Below are positions 17,096 to 25,139 of a stretch of 64,000 bases of DNA, piece after piece. A program made the translations under genes and the position numbers. Origin of the DNA: Mycobacterium haemophilum DSM 44634 (GTDB lineage Bacteria; Actinomycetota; Actinomycetes; Mycobacteriales; Mycobacteriaceae); contig NZ_CP011883.2 of NCBI RefSeq assembly GCF_000340435.2, forward strand, positions 3,704,687 to 3,768,686, read 5' to 3'. The notes beneath the pieces are model-generated. The model did not search any database. It was given only the letters and a program-made list of their open reading frames with translations, and was not told the origin of the DNA. The stretch's first letter is position 1; each line of letters opens with the position of its first letter.

Positions 17096-17465
17096 TGCGT
17101 CGTGATAGTGATTGGGGGCCGACGCCGCAATTTAGCGAGGTAGCGACAATGCCGCGCTCAACTGCGCCAGCGAGCAGGAAGCCCCTGCTTTCAGAACGGG
17201 ACGGACACCACTATGCTGCACCGTGTTTCACCGACGCATCGGCGACGCATTCGATAATGCGCTGTGCCCGAACACGATCGGGCTCGGCACGACTCAGCGT
17301 GTCCGCTGCCACAGGCCAGCTACCCGGCCATCCGCGAAAGACCAAGTCAAGTACCAGGAATCGGATTCTTGGACGATCTGTCGAACGAGACCTCATGGGC
17401 CTGAGCCCCTCGGAGTACCTCACGCGATGAACCTTGCGCGCCAAGCCCCGCCCTGGCATCCCGGG
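17096..17465 (-). pseudogene. Spacer with third copy of the unidentified gene fragment
   Basis: On the minus strand 17211-17370 encodes LVLDLVFRGWPGSW, VAADTLSRAEPDRVRAQRII and onward to a stop at 17211-17213. It corresponds to the C-terminal end of an unknown gene; the inverted copy at 18765-18910 ends in the same way (KHGAA-stop), which fixes the frame. No start region is evident. Confidence 0.6.
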
Positions 17466-17735
17466 CCACAAACACCGAAAATTTTTGATATCATACCCAA
17501 CACTGCAACTTAGGAGGGATACCCAGAGGCCTGATCAGGCGACGGTGTACATCTTGAATAGCTCGAACTTGCAGTAGTTTTGCGCGCATTGGACCTCGCG
17601 GGTCTGTCGCATAGCCGTGCCGTGAAGTCGTCACGCTTCACCAACGTGGATCATCGACCGCGCAAACAATCGATAGTTGATCAGCCCGGCGCCATGTGCG
17701 CGGGTTCCTTAATTGTGGAATGGAGTTGATGGGTC
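17466..17735 (+). promoter_or_regulatory. Leader of array unit 9
   Basis: Full-length leader with TATCAT near 17490, perfect palindrome GCCTGATCAGGC at 17529-17540, and the hairpin as GTGAAG-TCGTCACG-CTTCAC. Confidence 0.6.
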
Positions 17736-18059
17736 ATGGGTTTTCTGGTCACTGTCCCCGAGGCGTTGCAGCGAGCGGCCGCGAAGGTGCGAGACATTCG
17801 TGAGCGGGCGGTTGAGGTCAATGCCGAGTCGGAGTCCCCGGAGATAACCGCTGTGGTGGCTCCTGGGCTGGATGCGGACTCGGCAAGGGCAGCAGCGTAT
17901 CTGGTCCGGTACGCGCAGCAGTACCGGCAGACCATCGCCGCGGCGACGGTAATCCTTGAGGAGTTCGCGGCAGCCTTGCTGGTCGGGGCAGCGAAGTATG
18001 CGGACGCCGAGACCGACAACGTCACGGCCTTGATGCGGCTCAACGAGTCATCACAGTAG
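17736..18059 (+). CDS. PE-like protein, unit 9
   Basis: Intact 107-residue PE-like protein and the most divergent intact copy: MGFLVTVPEALQRAAAKVRDIRERA at the start and Tyr-Ala-Asp-Ala-Glu as secretion motif. It is followed after 29 bases by its PPE partner. Confidence 0.88.
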   Translation: MGFLVTVPEALQRAAAKVRDIRERAVEVNAESESPEITAVVAPGLDADSARAAAYLVRYAQQYRQTIAAATVILEEFAAALLVGAAKYADAETDNVTALMRLNESSQ

Positions 18060-18088
18060 TTACGAGCCGGAAGGAACAACGAACAAAC

Positions 18089-18736
18089 ATGCCACATTTC
18101 AACGGGCTACCACCAGAGATCAACTCCCATAACATACGGAACGGCCCGGGGGCTTCCTCGTTGGCGCACGCCAGCATACGGTGGGAGTCGTTGGGTGATG
18201 AGATGCGGAACCTCACGGCGTCGTTCGACGAAATGCTCAGCTGTCTGGCGGAGCAGTGGTCGGGTGAGGCGGCGACACAGGTGATTGATGCGTCCAAGCC
18301 ATTTCAGCAGTGGCTGGTTGACCTCGATAAGCAGATCAGTAACGTCGAGGAAGCAATTTTGCAACTCATGGCGGCCTTTCGCCATGCACATTCTGACGTG
18401 GTGGACCCGGAACTGATCGACGCTAACCGTGCTCAGGTGGTCGCGCTGATCAACGACAACGAGCTGGGGCTAAACACTCCGGAAATCTCGGCACTCGAGG
18501 ATGAATACGGAAGATACTGGGACCAGGACGGCAGGGCGATGACGATGTATCGGGTTAGGTTGTCAGTTGCGAGGAGAATGTTGAGGACTCCGTGGCAGCA
18601 GCCGCCGCCCATTGCCAGCAACACCGGATTGGTCCAGCCGGTACCACTTGCGGCAGACCGCGAAACTCAACGCGCTGACCGTCACGGTCGAGGGGCACCG
18701 AGGTCGCGATGCACCTCGACCGTGACGCGAGCTTAG
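18089..18736 (+). CDS. PPE-domain-only protein, unit 9
   Basis: The longest PPE of the array, 215 residues. The domain is normal (MPHFNGLPPEINSHNIRNGPG, WSG, EDEYGRYWDQDGRAM). The last 25 residues, after LVQPVPLAADR, are basic and low in hydrophobics (HGRGAPRSRCTSTVTRA) and are encoded across a 13-base-pair inverted repeat (18681-18693 with 18714-18726). The original stop has probably been lost and the extension is read-through into spacer. Confidence 0.92.
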   Translation: MPHFNGLPPEINSHNIRNGPGASSLAHASIRWESLGDEMRNLTASFDEMLSCLAEQWSGEAATQVIDASKPFQQWLVDLDKQISNVEEAILQLMAAFRHAHSDVVDPELIDANRAQVVALINDNELGLNTPEISALEDEYGRYWDQDGRAMTMYRVRLSVARRMLRTPWQQPPPIASNTGLVQPVPLAADRETQRADRHGRGAPRSRCTSTVTRA

Positions 18737-19129
18737 ACCACAGATCATCCAAGAATCTGATCCGTGCTACTGGACTTGGTCTTTCGTGGGTGGCCGGGTA
18801 GCTGGCCTGTGGCGACGGACACACTGAGTCGTGCCGAGCCCGACCGTGTTCGGACACAGCGCATTATCGAATGCATCGCCGACGTGTCGACGAAACACGG
18901 TGCAGCATAGTGGCGTCCGTCCAGTTATGAACGGCCGCGGCTGCCCCTGCCCACCGGCGTGGTTGAGTTCGGCAGTGTTGCTGCCCCGCTAAACTCCGCC
19001 GTCGACCAACAACCCGTCAGGACGAGTCAGAGACCGAAGCGGGTCGGCGGCATCGGCGAACGAGACCACCCGGCCCGAGCCCTCGGAGCAACTCCTTGCG
19101 CGCCAAGCCTCATCTGGCGTATCGGGCCA
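18737..19129 (+). pseudogene. Spacer with fourth, inverted copy of the unidentified gene fragment
   Basis: Positions 18765-18910 on the plus strand encode VLLDLVFRGWPGSW, then VATDTLSRAEPDRVRTQRII, ending in TAG. This is the same gene end as at 17211-17370, but in the opposite orientation. Further right, the minus strand of about 18985-19085 encodes RVVSFADAADPLRSLTRPDG, then a stop, which looks like another unrelated gene end. No complete gene is present. Confidence 0.55.
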
Positions 19130-19398
19130 TTGACACCGAAAAATTTCTGATACCATACCCTGATCGCAAACTAGGAGGGGATACACAGAAGCCTGCTCAG
19201 GCGATGGTGTCTATCTTGAATAGCTCAGATTTGCAGTAGTTTACGCGTATTGGACCTCGTGGGTCTATCGCATAACCGTGCCAGTGAAGTCGTTGCGCCT
19301 CACCAACGTGAGTGGTCGGCAGCGCAAACAATCGATAGTTGATCCAGGCCGGCGCACTGTGCGCGGGTTCACTAATCGTGAAACGGAGTTGATATGTC
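19130..19398 (+). promoter_or_regulatory. Leader of array unit 10
   Basis: Best promoter-like copy: TTGACA at 19130-19135 and TACCAT at 19151-19156, although the 15-base spacing is short for a sigma-A promoter. The inverted repeat is GCCTGCTCAGGC near 19193. GAAACGGAGTTGATATGTC precedes the ATG. Confidence 0.6.
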
Positions 19399-19719
19399 AT
19401 GTCTTATGTGTTGTTCACAGTCCCCCAAGCGTTGGAGCTAGCGGCTGCGCGGGTGCGACGATTTAGTGAGCGAGTGGTTTCCGCCACTGCTGAGCCGGAG
19501 GCCCAAGCGATAACCGCGGTGGTAGCTCCCGGCCTCGATGCCGACTCGAAAAGGGTGGCAGCGTATCTGGTCCGATACGCGCAGCAGTATCGGCAGACCA
19601 TCGCTGCGGCGGCGGCGACCCTTGACGAGTTCGCACTCGCCTTGGATGCCGGTGCCAATAAGTATGCGACCGCCGAAGCCGACAACATCACGGCCTTGAG
19701 CTACGAGTCATCACAGTAG
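19399..19719 (+). CDS. PE-like protein, unit 10
   Basis: Intact 106-residue PE-like protein. One residue is inserted near the N-terminus (MSYVLFTVPQAL) and the Pro-Glu signature is Pro-Gln. The secretion motif YATAE is intact. The PPE partner follows after 25 bases. This unit adjoins the true ilvX gene and may be the ancestral position. Confidence 0.86.
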   Translation: MSYVLFTVPQALELAAARVRRFSERVVSATAEPEAQAITAVVAPGLDADSKRVAAYLVRYAQQYRQTIAAAAATLDEFALALDAGANKYATAEADNITALSYESSQ

Positions 19720-19744
19720 TTACGAGCCGGAAGGAACAACAAAC

Positions 19745-20317
19745 ATGCCACATTCCGAAGGACTACCACCAGAAATCAACTCCCACAACATATGGGGCGG
19801 CCCGGGTGCTGACTCGATAGAGGACGCCGTCCAGGCGTGGACGTCGTTGCGTAAGGAGATGTGGGACCTGAAGAGATCGTTCAGCCAAATGCTCCACTGC
19901 CTGAAGGACAACTGGTCGGGTCCCGCGGCGCAACAGGTGATTGATGCGGCCACACTGTTTCTAAGGTGGCTGTACTACCTCGATGGCAAGATCTATGAGA
20001 CGGAGAGACTGACCCGCTACGTCGCGGATGCCTTTGTCGATGCACGTCACAACGTGGTACACCCCGAACTGATCGACACTAACCGTGCTGAGGTGTTGGC
20101 GCTGATCAACGACAACGAGCTCGGGCAAAACAATGCGGCGATCGCAGCACTCGAAGATGAATACGGAAGGTACTGGGACCAGGACGGTAGGGCGATGTTG
20201 TGGTATAGGCAGACATTGTCAGCCGCGGTGAAGAAGTTGACTCCGTGGCGGCAGCCGCCGCCGATCGCCACCAACACCGGATTGGTCCAGCCGGCACTAC
20301 TTCTGACCGGCAGTTAG
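19745..20317 (+). CDS. PPE-domain-only protein, unit 10
   Basis: A 190-residue PPE protein of the same subgroup as unit 5 (NIWGGPGADSIEDAVQAWTSLR), with WSG near 57 and a 'TGS' C-terminus. The 75-base spacer to the convergent ilvX gene is the template for the spacers found after units 2 and 5. Confidence 0.92.
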   Translation: MPHSEGLPPEINSHNIWGGPGADSIEDAVQAWTSLRKEMWDLKRSFSQMLHCLKDNWSGPAAQQVIDAATLFLRWLYYLDGKIYETERLTRYVADAFVDARHNVVHPELIDTNRAEVLALINDNELGQNNAAIAALEDEYGRYWDQDGRAMLWYRQTLSAAVKKLTPWRQPPPIATNTGLVQPALLLTGS

Positions 20318-20392
20318 GTCTCCGACGTGTTCGACACCGCAGCGAATGTGCTCAACGAGATGATGCAACGGCTCATGAGACACCTTCGGTAG

Positions 20393-21940
20393 CTACCCGA
20401 CGATTGACGGCACTACCGCGTCGATCAGATGCGGCCCCGGCTCGGCGAACGCTGCACCCAAGGCGTCGGCCAACTCCGCACAGGTAGTAGCGCGCCGAGC
20501 CGAAACTCCCATACCCTCGGCGATCTTAACGAAATCAATTGTCGGACACGACAAATCAAGTAGATCAAGCGCTTTCGGGCCGGGGGTCGACCCGGCGCCC
20601 ACCCGTTGCAGCTCAATCCGCAAGATGTCGTAGGCGCCGTTGCTGTAGATGACGGTGGTCACGTCGAGGTTCTCCCGCGCCTGAGTCCACAACCCCGAAA
20701 TCGTGTACATCGCTGACCCGTCGGATTCCAGGCACAGCACCGGACGGTCCGGGGCGGCCACCGCGGCACCCACCGCGGCAGGAATGCCGTAGCCAATCGC
20801 CCCGCCAGTCAGCGTCAACCAGTCATGGGCCGGCGCCCCGGCGGTGGCCGCGGCCAGCAACACCCCGGAGGTGTTCGACTCGTCGACGACAATCACCCGT
20901 TCGGGCAACAGCGCGCCGACCACGTCCGCAGCCGATGCTGAGGTCAACGGACCCGACGGCAGCTGCGGGCGTAATGGGGCCAGCACCGGGGCTGTGGTCC
21001 CGGGTGCCACGTCGTCAGCCAACGTGGTCAGCGCGTCGGCTGCGCCGCCGGGCTCGGCGAGCACATGCACCTCGCAGCCGGCTGGCACGAGATCACTAGG
21101 CATGCCCGGGTAAGCAAAGAAGGACACCGGTGACTTGGCGCCGGCCAGCACCAGATGCTTGGCGCCGCCCAGCTGGGCCGCGGCAGCCTCGGCGAAGTAG
21201 GCGAGCCGCTCGACAGTGGGAACGCCAGCGCCACGCTCCAACCGGGCCGGGAAGGTCTCGCAGAACCAGCGAGCCCCGGTCGCCGCAGCGATCCGCGCGG
21301 CTGCGGCCAGCCCCGACCGGCCGGTGGCGTCCGCACCGATCAAGATCACCGTGGGTTCTCCCGATTCCAAGGCCTTGCGAACCGACCCCACGTCGACGCC
21401 GGCGCTGGCTGGCGGTGCTGACCCCGACGCGGCAGGATCGGCGCCGTCCGACCAGGACACGTCAGCGGGCAGGATCAGCGTCGAGATCTGCGAGCACGAC
21501 CGGCTTGCAGCGATCGCCGCCGCCGCATCGACCCCGACGTGGGCGGGGTCCGCTGTCTGGCGCAGCCATCCTGAAACGGTGCCGGCCAGCGCGTCGATGT
21601 CGGATTCCAGTGGGGCGTCGTACTTCTTGTGATAGGTGGCGTGGTCGCCGACCACCACCACCATCGGCACCCGGGCGCGGCGCGCGTTGTGCAGGTTGGC
21701 CAGACCGTTACCTAACCCGGGGCCCAGGTGCAGCAGCACCGCGGCCGGCCGGCCGGCGATGCGGGCGTAGCCGTCGGCTGCACCGGTGGCCACACCTTCG
21801 AAAAGGGTTAGCACACCACGCATGCGGGCAACGGTGTCCAGCGCGGCCACAAAGTGCATCTCCGAGGTGCCGGGGTTGGCGAAGCACACGTCGACGCCGC
21901 CGTCGACCAAGGTGTTGATTAGGGCCTGAGCGCCGTTCAC
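20393..21940 (-). CDS. ilvX: Acetolactate-synthase-like ThDP enzyme IlvX (Rv3509c orthologue)
   Basis: A 515-residue thiamine diphosphate enzyme. The N-terminal PYR domain has the catalytic Glu context TLFEGVATGAADGYARIAG (about residues 41-58) and the C-terminal PP domain has the metal/ThDP motif ESDGSAMYTISGLW...YSN (about 410-440). It is annotated in M. tuberculosis as an acetolactate synthase-like protein, but it is too short and too divergent to be assigned to branched-chain amino-acid synthesis; it may be a decarboxylase or a carboligase. It overlaps the next upstream gene by four bases (ATGA), so the two are translationally coupled. Its 3' end is the source of two partial copies in the array. 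Confidence 0.92.
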   Translation of the reverse strand: MNGAQALINTLVDGGVDVCFANPGTSEMHFVAALDTVARMRGVLTLFEGVATGAADGYARIAGRPAAVLLHLGPGLGNGLANLHNARRARVPMVVVVGDHATYHKKYDAPLESDIDALAGTVSGWLRQTADPAHVGVDAAAAIAASRSCSQISTLILPADVSWSDGADPAASGSAPPASAGVDVGSVRKALESGEPTVILIGADATGRSGLAAAARIAAATGARWFCETFPARLERGAGVPTVERLAYFAEAAAAQLGGAKHLVLAGAKSPVSFFAYPGMPSDLVPAGCEVHVLAEPGGAADALTTLADDVAPGTTAPVLAPLRPQLPSGPLTSASAADVVGALLPERVIVVDESNTSGVLLAAATAGAPAHDWLTLTGGAIGYGIPAAVGAAVAAPDRPVLCLESDGSAMYTISGLWTQARENLDVTTVIYSNGAYDILRIELQRVGAGSTPGPKALDLLDLSCPTIDFVKIAEGMGVSARRATTCAELADALGAAFAEPGPHLIDAVVPSIVG

Positions 21941-22758
21941 CTGTTAGCCTCCAGTTTGAAAACACGTTTCGCGTTGCCGCGCAGGAATTCTCGGCGTGCC
22001 TTATCGTTGAGCCCGAGTTCGTCCAACCCCGCCAGGGCGTGCGTGTGGCCGATCATCGGATAGTTGGTGCCGAACAGAACTTTGCGTTGTCCGGTACCGG
22101 TTTTCATGAATCGGACCAGCTCGTCCGGCAGTCGCTCGATGGTATATGCCGAGGTGTCGATATAGACGTTCTGGTGCTTGCGGGCGACCGCCACCATCTC
22201 CTCGGTCCACGGATAGCCGACATGGCCGCACACGATGACGAGCTCCGGAAAGTCGAGCGCCACCTGGTCGATATAGGGAATCGGTCGTCCGGTCTCCGAC
22301 GGCCGCAGCGGACCGGTGTGACCGACCTGGGTGCAAAACGGCACACCCAACTCCACGCATTCGGCGAACAACGGATAGTAGCGGCGATCCGTCGGCGGCG
22401 CATTCCACAACCAGGGCACCACCCGAAGACCCACGAACCCCTCCTGCACGCGGCGCCGCAACTCGCGGACCGCCACCATCGGACGATCAAGGTCGACCGC
22501 GGCCAGGCCGGCAAACCGTTTTGGGTGCAACCGGATCCATTCCGCGACCTCATCATTGGAGATCAGATCCTGGCCGCCCGGACCACACCACGCGCTGAGC
22601 AGACCGAGATCGACGTCGGCGGCATCCATCGAGGCGATGGTCGCCTCGATCGGGACGTCGGTGTCGGGAATTCCCCCAGTCCAGCGCCGCAACGAGGCCA
22701 GCATGTCGCTGCGTAGGAATCGCGCAGTCGGATGCTGCATCCACACATCGATCGTCAT
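21937..22758 (-). CDS. Amidohydrolase-2 family protein (Rv3510c-like)
   Basis: A 273-residue TIM-barrel metal hydrolase or decarboxylase of the amidohydrolase-2 (ACMSD-like) family. Visible motifs are FCTQVGHTGPL near 140, VIVCGHVGYPWTEEM near 175 and VLFGTNYPM near 225, carrying the conserved His and the late acidic/Asn region of the active site. The usual N-terminal His-x-His is not obvious (MTIDVWMQHPTARF), so the metal site may be changed. It is translationally coupled to ilvX; together they look like a two-gene pathway for a small carboxylic acid. The substrate is unknown. Confidence 0.85.
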   Translation of the reverse strand: MTIDVWMQHPTARFLRSDMLASLRRWTGGIPDTDVPIEATIASMDAADVDLGLLSAWCGPGGQDLISNDEVAEWIRLHPKRFAGLAAVDLDRPMVAVRELRRRVQEGFVGLRVVPWLWNAPPTDRRYYPLFAECVELGVPFCTQVGHTGPLRPSETGRPIPYIDQVALDFPELVIVCGHVGYPWTEEMVAVARKHQNVYIDTSAYTIERLPDELVRFMKTGTGQRKVLFGTNYPMIGHTHALAGLDELGLNDKARREFLRGNAKRVFKLEANR

Positions 22759-22875
22759 AGAGCTTCGACATTAGCTCGCCGACGATGCGCGCCGCGCAGC
22801 GGCGGGACGAGGAGGCGGGCAATTCGACTGTAGACGCGATCAGCCGGCCAGCGCGGTGCGGGCGGCGGCATGCGT

Positions 22876-23412
22876 CTACCCCGCGTATCCACCGCCGGCC
22901 AGCGCGAGCATCACGTTGCCGCTCCACAAATCGCCGTGTAGCCAGGCGGGATGGTCATCGTCGTCGAAGTCGCCTGCCCGGCAACATGCCACGACGGAGT
23001 CAATCATGGCCCGGGTCGCGGCATCCAGGCGCGGCACCGCGAACTCAGCCATCGGTGCCAGCCGCTCGTCGGCGTAGAAATTGCCCCATCGCGAGTGCCG
23101 CCGCAACGACATCGGCAATGGCTGTGACAGCGGCCCGAAGAACCCGGACCCGTTCCATCCGTCGGGTCCGGCACCGAACGCCGCAGCACCCGCATCGTGT
23201 GTGACAGCCAGTCGACTACCGAACGTGTATGCCGCTTCGGGGCTCGGAGTCACCGAATCAAGCCGCCGCAGGGTCAGACTGACCGCGTCGAAAGATACCA
23301 CTTGCGCGCAGGGCATGCCGCCGTCAACGCCGGAAAGCCAGCGCAGCCCAGCGACTTCCCAAGCAAAGAAGCCGGTGGGCGCGCCCGACTGGTGCTTGAC
23401 GAACACGGTCAC
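22876..23412 (-). pseudogene. Fructosamine-3-kinase-like gene, 3'-truncated
   Basis: From GTG 23412 the frame encodes 178 residues starting MTVFVKHQSGAPTGFFAWEVAGLRWL, with the phosphotransferase catalytic loop PAWLHGDLWSGNVM near 155-168. A normal member is about 250-290 residues and continues from here with the DPA metal motif. Here the frame stops at TAG just after GGGYAG, and the next 115 bases show no continuation in any frame. Catalytic activity is therefore unlikely. The gene follows fadD19 by 15 bases. Members of this family deglycate proteins or act as small-molecule kinases. Confidence 0.8.
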
Positions 23413-23427
23413 GCCGCTACGTGCGCG

Positions 23428-25074
23428 TCACGCTCCAGTGGTCACCCGGCTTGCATGCACATCGTCGGCCGGGCGTGACTCGGTCTGTTCCTTGGCCCAG
23501 CGGTAGTCGGGCTTACCGGCCGGCGAACGTTTCACCTCGTCTACCAACCAAAGGCTGCGTGGCACTTTGTATCCCGCGATCTCAGAGCGCACAAAGCTGT
23601 CCAGTTCGGCCAGCGCCGGCCGCGACCCCGGCCGGGCCTGCACGACGGCGGCCACATGCTGGCCGTACCGAGGATCGGGCACGCCGACCACCAATGCGTC
23701 GAAGACGTCGGGGTGGCCCTTGAGCGCCGCCTCGACCTCTTCAGGGTAGATCTTCTCGCCGCCGCTGTTGATCGATACCGATCCGCGGCCCAGCATGGTG
23801 ACCGACCCGTCGGCCTCGACCACTGCGTAGTCGCCCGGGATGGCGTAGCGCACACCATTGATGGTCTTAAACGTCTCGGCGGTCTTCTTCTCGTCTTTGT
23901 AATAGCCGACGGGGATGTTGCCCTTCTTGGCGATGAAGCCGCGCACGCCCGAGCCGGGCTTGACCTCGTTGCCGTCCTCGTCGAGGACGACGGTGCGGTG
24001 GTCGATGGTCACTCGCGGGCCGCCGCTGTGCGGCGCGTCTTTGGCGACGATGCTGGTGCCACCGAAGCCAGTCTCCGAGGAGCCAATCGAATCGCTGATG
24101 ACGCGGTTGGGCAACAGCTCGAGGAGCTTCTCTTTGATGCTCGGCGAGAACAACGCCGCGGTGCTGGCCAGCAGGAACAGCGATGACAAGTCATAGTCGT
24201 TGTCTTTGGTCAGCGCGTCGAGCAACGGTCGCGCCATGGCGTCGCCGGTGAAGAACAACAGGTTGACCTTGTGCTCGTTAATCGTGCGCCAGACCTCCTC
24301 GGCATGGAATTCCGGTGCGAGCACGATGGTTTGACCCGAAAAGATCGACATCCACGTGGCGGATTGGGTGGCACCATGGATCATCGGCGGAATCGGATAA
24401 CGGATCATCGGCGGATTGGCCGCGCCGGCCTTGGCCAAGTCGTATTCGTCCTTGACGAATTCGCCTGTGGCGAAGTCGGTTCCACCGAAGAGCACCCGGT
24501 AGATGTCCTCATGGCGCCACATCACGCCCTTCGGAAAGCCAGTGGTACCACCGGTATAGAGCAGGTAGATGTCGTCACCGCTGCGCTCGCCGAAGTCGCG
24601 TTCGGGTGAGCACTGCGCAATCGCGGAGTAAAACTCGACGCCGCCGTAGCGCTGGCAGTCGCTGTCGCTACCGTCCTCAACGACGACGACGGTCTTGACG
24701 TTTGGGGTATCCGGCAGCACGTTGGCAACCCGGTCGGAATACTGGCGCTCGTGCACCAACGCAACCATGTCGGAGTTGTCGAAGAGGTATCGAAGTTCGC
24801 CCTCGACGTAACGGAAGTTGACGTTGACCAGTACGGCGCTCGCCTTCACGATGCCGAGCATCGCAATGACAATCTCGATGCGGTTGCGACAGTAAAGGCC
24901 CACCTTGTCGTCCTTCTTCACACCCTGACCTATCAGGTAGTGCGCGAAGCGGTTGGCCTTCTCTTCTAGTTGGGCATAGGTCAGCTGCTCGTCGCCGCAG
25001 ATAAGGGCAACACGGTCAGGCACAGCATCGATGGCGTGCTCGGCGAGATCGGCAATATTCAGGGCCACGGGCAC
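23428..25074 (-). CDS. fadD19: Steroid side-chain acyl-CoA synthetase FadD19 (Rv3515c orthologue)
   Basis: A 548-residue ANL-family CoA ligase. The adenylate loop YLLYTGGTTGFPKGVMWRHE is near residues 170-190, SIGSSETGFGGTS near 335, and the C-terminal hinge GRGSVSINSGGEKIYPEEVE near 435, with the catalytic Lys in AGKPDYRWAK near 525. It activates the C26 acid of cholest-4-en-3-one, the first step of side-chain beta-oxidation. The start is GTG 25074 (VPVALNIADLAEH); an ORF extends further, but it would run through the KstR operator at 25080-25093. Divergent from echA19. Confidence 0.95.
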   Translation of the reverse strand: MPVALNIADLAEHAIDAVPDRVALICGDEQLTYAQLEEKANRFAHYLIGQGVKKDDKVGLYCRNRIEIVIAMLGIVKASAVLVNVNFRYVEGELRYLFDNSDMVALVHERQYSDRVANVLPDTPNVKTVVVVEDGSDSDCQRYGGVEFYSAIAQCSPERDFGERSGDDIYLLYTGGTTGFPKGVMWRHEDIYRVLFGGTDFATGEFVKDEYDLAKAGAANPPMIRYPIPPMIHGATQSATWMSIFSGQTIVLAPEFHAEEVWRTINEHKVNLLFFTGDAMARPLLDALTKDNDYDLSSLFLLASTAALFSPSIKEKLLELLPNRVISDSIGSSETGFGGTSIVAKDAPHSGGPRVTIDHRTVVLDEDGNEVKPGSGVRGFIAKKGNIPVGYYKDEKKTAETFKTINGVRYAIPGDYAVVEADGSVTMLGRGSVSINSGGEKIYPEEVEAALKGHPDVFDALVVGVPDPRYGQHVAAVVQARPGSRPALAELDSFVRSEIAGYKVPRSLWLVDEVKRSPAGKPDYRWAKEQTESRPADDVHASRVTTGA

Positions 25075-25079
25075 CAAAC

Positions 25080-25093
25080 TAGAACGTGTTACA
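25080..25093. promoter_or_regulatory. KstR operator between fadD19 and echA19
   Basis: TAGAACGTGTTACA is a perfect consensus match, 5 bases from the fadD19 GTG and 46 bases from the echA19 start. The very short distance to fadD19 means that the site must overlap the core promoter and that the transcript probably has almost no leader. Confidence 0.92.
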
Positions 25094-25139
25094 TTTCTTG
25101 ACAAGCGAATGCCCTATGTCGAGCGAGAGGCGGTAGCCC

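Larger units (their letters stand above)
7060..20317 (+). repeat. Tandem array of ten PE-like/PPE-like gene pairs
   Basis: Ten repeats of the order leader, PE-like gene (about 107 codons), 22-35 base gap, PPE-like gene (about 190 codons). Unit boundaries by PPE gene: 7672, 8803, 10267, 11652, 12360, 13862, 15532, 16514, 18089 and 19745. All are on the plus strand. The DNA is less G+C-rich than the flanking cholesterol genes. PE-like proteins keep Pro-Glu at residues 8-9 and a YxxxE motif near the C-terminus; PPE-like proteins keep Pro-Pro-Glu at 8-10 and Trp-Ser-Gly near 57-59. These are marks of type VII secretion substrates, which normally work as PE/PPE heterodimers. In M. tuberculosis the same interval carries PE_PGRS genes. 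Confidence 0.93.

Noticed and set aside
7060..20317. CRISPR-like array
   Set aside because: Repeats are over 1 kb, contain genes and differ from each other; no short identical repeats with unique spacers and no cas genes.
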